From: CAYUYH01 sp964449175
Lineage (GTDB): Bacteria; Planctomycetota; Phycisphaerae; SM23-33
NCBI GenBank assembly: GCA_964449175.1
Contig: CAYUYH010000121.1
Location: 1-8,489 of the forward strand
Direction of reading: 5' to 3'
Length of the DNA: 8,489 bases
A model generated the notes under the pieces. The model searched no databases. It was not told the origin of the DNA and saw nothing but the letters and a program-made list of their open reading frames with translations. Shown here piece after piece: positions 5,648 to 8,489 of this stretch (positions are counted from its first letter, which is position 1; every line of letters starts with the position of its first letter). The translations under genes and the position numbers were made by a program.

Positions 5648-7995
5648 GCGGGCAGACCGATAAGGCCGGCGGCACGTTGCCGATGTGGGTGTTCGTGGCC
5701 GGGGTGTTGCTGGCGGGCGCGGTCGCGATGCTGGCGAGCATACAGGTCCTCCCCTCGCTGGTCATGGCGATCATCACCGCGCTGACCGAGGGCGGCATGG
5801 CCGCCATCGTGGTCATCGCCGCGGGCGGGTTTGCCTATCCTCTGGTGCGCCGGTTCGCCTCGGACGACGCCCCGCGCGGGCTGGTGGTCATCACCGCCGC
5901 GCTGGTCGGCCTGTGGATGCTGTCGACGGCCGTGCTGCTGGTCGGCTCGCTGGCGCGGGGGCTGCTGACCGCCTGGGTGTGGTGGCCGATCGTTGGAGCG
6001 GGCGTGATCCTGGCCGCCTGGCAGGGCCGAGGCACGATGGAGAAGTGGCGACCGCCACGCTGGCTGGACGGGCGGGCGCTGATCTGGATCGTCATCGCGC
6101 TGGCCGCGGGACTATGGCTGGCCGGGGCGACCCTGCCGCCGGGGCTGATCGCGACATTCGGCGACTCCTACGACGTGCTGGAGTATCACCTGCAACTGCC
6201 GCGCGAGTACTACGACAACCAACAGGTCTCGACGCTCGCCCACAACATCTACAGCCACTTCCCGCTCGGCGTCGAGATGCTCTACCTGCTGTGTATGGCC
6301 CTGCGGGGCGGGGCCTACGAGGGCATGTACGCCGCGAAGATGATCCACGGCGCGTTCGGCCTGCTAGGCGTGGCGGCGGTGTTCGCGGCACTGCGGCGAG
6401 ATGAGGACACCCGCGCGCGGTTCTCGGCTGCGCTGCTGGCCACTGCGCCAATTGCGGTCTACCTGTCCTGGCTGGCGATGGTCGATCTGGCCGAGCTGTG
6501 CTACCTGACGGCGGCGCTTCTGTGGCTGAGGCAGTGGATGCGCTCGCCGCGGGCCGGTTCAGCCGTCGTCATCGGCGCGATGCTGGGCGGGGCGTGCGCG
6601 GTGAAGTATCTCTCGGTCGGCTTCGTGGTCGCGCCGATCGTCGCGGTGATGGTGGTCTGGCCGATCGCGGCGCGCCGCTCGGCGCTCGTGGGCCATGCCT
6701 TCCTCGCCCTGGTGACCGCCGCAGTGCTGTTCTGCCCCTGGCTGGTGCGAAACGCCGCCGCCACCGGCAACCCCGTCTTCCCGCTGGCCAGCACGATGTT
6801 CGAGCGTCCGGACTTCTGGCCGGAACAGTGCCGGCAGCGATGGGTCGACGGCCACGCGCGAGAGGGCAAACCGCCCGTCCCCGTCCCGCCGGCCTACGAG
6901 CCGCCACCGCAGCGGTTGACGACGCTGGACCTGCTCTACCACAACTTCGTCCTGTCGCAATGGTTCGGCCCGCTGGCGCAGCTTCTCGCGGCGGCGGCTG
7001 TCTGCGTGCTGTTCGCCTCGACGGGCAAGGTCGAGCCGTGGGACTGGTCGCTGGTCGCCGTCGCCGCGTGTCAGCTTGGCGTGTGGGCGGGCTTCACGCG
7101 CGGCATGCCGCCGAGGTTCGCACTGCCCGTCGTCGTGCCGATGGCGCTGCTCGGCGGATACGTCCTGGCGCGATTGGCCGCCGTCCAGACCAACCCGCTC
7201 CGCAAGGGCGCGTCCCGACCCGGCTACGGGGCGTGGGGCATGGCGCCGGCCGTCGGGCTGTTCATGGCGGTCGTGGGCGTCAACCTGCTTATCTGCCACG
7301 GCATCTACGCCCAGTCCGGCGGCCTCGGCGCGGATCGCAGGCCGACCCCTCCGCCGCCGGTCCAAGGCCTGCCCGGCGCGGAGATCGCCCGCCAGGCCGA
7401 GCCAATGCGCACGGCAAGCGAGTTGCCGGAAGGCGCCCGCCTGATGCTCGTCGGCGAGTCCAAGGCGTTCTACTTCCCGCCGTCCGCCCGATACGCCGTT
7501 GTCTTCAACGCCCAGCCGCTCGATGAGCTCGCCCGCGCCGACCTGACGGGCGAGGAGATGCTGGCCCGCCTGAAGGAGATGGGCGTCACGCACCTGTGGT
7601 TCGACTGGGCGGAGATCATCCGCCTGGCCGGGACGTACGGGTTCCCGTCCTCGCTGAGCGCCGAGCTGGTCGAGCGCTTCCGCGATGGCCGCCAGCCCAG
7701 CCTGGAGATCATCCGCTGGCTGGAGGCGGCCGGCATGACGCAGGTGGCGGAGATCGAGTTCCCGCCGCCAACCACGGCCCCGGCCACCGCGCCTGCGTCC
7801 GCCCCGGCAACCGCGCCTGCGTCCGGCCCGGCCACGGCCCCCGCATCCGCGCCGACCACCGCGCCTGCAACCGCGCCTACTACCGCGCCGTCGCGCTGGC
7901 CTCTGGTGACCGTGTATGCCCTGCCGCCCGCCCCGAGCGACGCCGCCGCGACCGCCCCCGCAGCCGCGGCCGCGACTTACCCCGCGGGTCAATAG
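5644..7995 (+). CDS. GT-C type (GT39-like) membrane glycosyltransferase
   Basis: A 783-residue polytopic protein with roughly ten or more hydrophobic helices (from about residue 13 to 560), then a soluble C-terminal domain from about 588. Such enzymes use polyprenyl-phosphate sugars as donors and transfer at the periplasmic face. After an early helix pair, FGDSYDVLEYHLQLPREYY (D174, D177, E180) and IYSHFPLGVEMLY match the first-loop acidic and YHLxxPR pattern of planctomycete GT39-like proteins. This family assignment is from memory. The soluble part (ARLMLVGESKAFYFP, then GVTHLWFDWAEI) is common at the end of these proteins. The GTG start overlaps the exporter stop as GTGA (5644-5647), implying coupled translation. 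A 24-base tandem repeat encodes a low-complexity insert (712-750) before the final strand WPLVTVYALP. Acceptor and sugar are unknown. Confidence 0.8.
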   Translation: MSGQTDKAGGTLPMWVFVAGVLLAGAVAMLASIQVLPSLVMAIITALTEGGMAAIVVIAAGGFAYPLVRRFASDDAPRGLVVITAALVGLWMLSTAVLLVGSLARGLLTAWVWWPIVGAGVILAAWQGRGTMEKWRPPRWLDGRALIWIVIALAAGLWLAGATLPPGLIATFGDSYDVLEYHLQLPREYYDNQQVSTLAHNIYSHFPLGVEMLYLLCMALRGGAYEGMYAAKMIHGAFGLLGVAAVFAALRRDEDTRARFSAALLATAPIAVYLSWLAMVDLAELCYLTAALLWLRQWMRSPRAGSAVVIGAMLGGACAVKYLSVGFVVAPIVAVMVVWPIAARRSALVGHAFLALVTAAVLFCPWLVRNAAATGNPVFPLASTMFERPDFWPEQCRQRWVDGHAREGKPPVPVPPAYEPPPQRLTTLDLLYHNFVLSQWFGPLAQLLAAAAVCVLFASTGKVEPWDWSLVAVAACQLGVWAGFTRGMPPRFALPVVVPMALLGGYVLARLAAVQTNPLRKGASRPGYGAWGMAPAVGLFMAVVGVNLLICHGIYAQSGGLGADRRPTPPPPVQGLPGAEIARQAEPMRTASELPEGARLMLVGESKAFYFPPSARYAVVFNAQPLDELARADLTGEEMLARLKEMGVTHLWFDWAEIIRLAGTYGFPSSLSAELVERFRDGRQPSLEIIRWLEAAGMTQVAEIEFPPPTTAPATAPASAPATAPASGPATAPASAPTTAPATAPTTAPSRWPLVTVYALPPAPSDAAATAPAAAAATYPAGQ
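7777..7893 (+). repeat. In-frame 24-base tandem repeat (Ala/Pro/Thr linker)
   Basis: Four 24-base units start at 7777, 7801, 7825 and 7849, followed by a partial unit to about 7893. They encode APATAPAS, APATAPAS, GPATAPAS, APTTAPAT and APTTAPS. The first two units differ at one third-codon base, and later ones diverge more. Because 24 is a multiple of three, copy-number change would not shift the frame. The repeat separates the soluble domain from its last predicted strand. A second Ala-rich tail follows WPLVTVYALP up to the stop. Confidence 0.85.
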
Positions 7996-7999
7996 CCGG

Positions 8000-8005
8000 T
8001 ACAAT
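8000..8005 (+). promoter_or_regulatory. -10-like element upstream of the lipoprotein gene
   Basis: TACAAT (5 of 6 matches to TATAAT) begins 5 bases after the glycosyltransferase stop and ends 9 bases before the ATG at 8015. A start site about 7 bases downstream would leave almost no leader, consistent with a leaderless or near-leaderless mRNA and with the missing Shine-Dalgarno. No good -35 is visible at 16-18 bases upstream. Confidence 0.4.
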
Positions 8006-8014
8006 CGCCGTCCC

Positions 8015-8489
8015 ATGACGCCCACAGGCAGCAGACTCCATCGCCCGCGCCGCCGCGGCCTCCAGCAGCGTGGCACGGGCGTCCCGCCCGTGAGTGTCAG
8101 GGCCATCCTGGCCCTGGCGGCCGCGGTTGTCACGCTTGGCGGGTGTGCGCCCACGCCGGCTGACGTCTGGGTCGCCGGCGAGATGACCGTGCTGACCGAG
8201 GCGACGCCTGCGGTCAGCGACGAGCTGATCTTCGACGCCCGGACGCGCCGCATCGCCCTCACCGCCGCCGGCAACGAGACGGTCGGCTTCCAGCTTATCG
8301 TCGACCCGGCCGGACCGGTCGACCGCCTGGCCGTGGCGTGGGGCGATCTGGCCGCCGCCGGCGGGCGGACGATTCCAGCGGCCGCGGTCCGCGCGTTCCG
8401 CGCGCTGCCGGTGGCCGTCGGCGAGGCGCCGGCGGGGCACGACGTGCTGATAGGCCCGCCGCCGAGCGGTCGCCGGTACGACGCACTCG
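8015..8489 (+). CDS. Lipoprotein with DUF4091-like N-terminal domain, 5' part (runs off right edge)
   Basis: 158 codons are present and the frame is open to the edge. A hydrophobic stretch ending TLGGC is a lipobox, so the mature protein should be anchored in the membrane by the Cys (residue 44 from ATG 8015). The mature part begins APTPADVWVAGEM. It has an IALTAAGNETVGFQLIV segment and then AVAWGDLAAAGG, RTIPAAAVRAFRALPV. This resembles the N-terminal beta domain of DUF4091-type, glycoside-hydrolase-like proteins of planctomycetes, where a 'needs for attention' strand NExxxFQ is typical. That match is from memory. GTG at 8090 would give a cleaner 19-residue signal peptide (VSVRAILALAAAVVTLGGC). 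ATG 8015 adds 25 Arg-rich residues including GTGVPPV, encoded by a palindromic repeat. I kept ATG because TACAAT lies just upstream. Enzymatic activity cannot be judged. Confidence 0.68.
   Translation, partial: MTPTGSRLHRPRRRGLQQRGTGVPPVSVRAILALAAAVVTLGGCAPTPADVWVAGEMTVLTEATPAVSDELIFDARTRRIALTAAGNETVGFQLIVDPAGPVDRLAVAWGDLAAAGGRTIPAAAVRAFRALPVAVGEAPAGHDVLIGPPPSGRRYDAL
8074..8092. repeat. Short palindrome of the HGRDARAT/GTGVPPV type
   Basis: CACGGGCG (8074-8081) and CGCCCGTG (8085-8092) form a perfect 8-bp inverted repeat with a TCC loop. With flanking bases it translates as RGTGVPPV on the plus strand and HGRDARAT on the minus strand. I recall both peptides as recurring products of a dispersed repeat in planctomycete genomes. 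The membership is from memory. The hairpin is seen directly. It overlaps the alternative GTG start of the lipoprotein gene. Confidence 0.6.

Noticed and set aside
7777..7893. CRISPR-like array
   Set aside because: The units are direct, contiguous and coding, with no spacers between them.
6559..8274. 571-codon open frame on the minus strand
   Set aside because: It is opposite the glycosyltransferase, Arg/Gly-rich, with no domain, and it includes the antisense of the tandem repeat.

Overview
The window is uniformly GC-rich bacterial DNA. Gene content, the lack of Shine-Dalgarno sites on most genes, and a short palindrome that translates as GTGVPPV or HGRDARAT point to a planctomycete, perhaps of the Phycisphaerae type. 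The HGRDARAT/GTGVPPV clue rests on memory of planctomycete genomes; the rest is read from the sequence. Seven genes are supported. No RNA gene, CRISPR array, insertion sequence or replication origin was seen.

Left part (1-3320) is DNA replication and repair. The 5' half of xseA (exonuclease VII large subunit) runs leftward off the edge. It is divergent from a rightward block of tmk (thymidylate kinase), a NYN-domain putative RNase, and holB (DNA polymerase III delta'). tmk and holB are neighbours in many bacteria. Here an accessory NYN gene of visibly lower GC sits between them. It has its own candidate promoter, a structured leader and the only canonical Shine-Dalgarno in the window, and its stop codon overlaps the holB start.

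Between holB and the next gene (3321-3490) lies a 75-base nested palindrome, followed by a near-consensus sigma-70 promoter (TTGACA, 17 bases, TATAAG).

Right part (3491-7995) is a two-gene envelope operon. The first gene is an MsbA-like ABC exporter with a PDZ-like domain inserted between its first two membrane helices. The second is a large GT-C type (GT39-like) membrane glycosyltransferase whose GTG start overlaps the exporter stop by 4 bases. The glycosyltransferase carries a 24-base in-frame tandem repeat encoding an Ala/Pro/Thr linker near its C-terminus. The pair plausibly handles a lipid-linked envelope glycan or lipid, but no substrate can be read from the sequence.

The right edge (8015-8489) holds the start of a lipoprotein whose N-terminal domain resembles DUF4091-type, glycoside-hydrolase-like planctomycete proteins. 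A dispersed-repeat-like palindrome lies inside or just before its signal peptide, which makes the start ambiguous.
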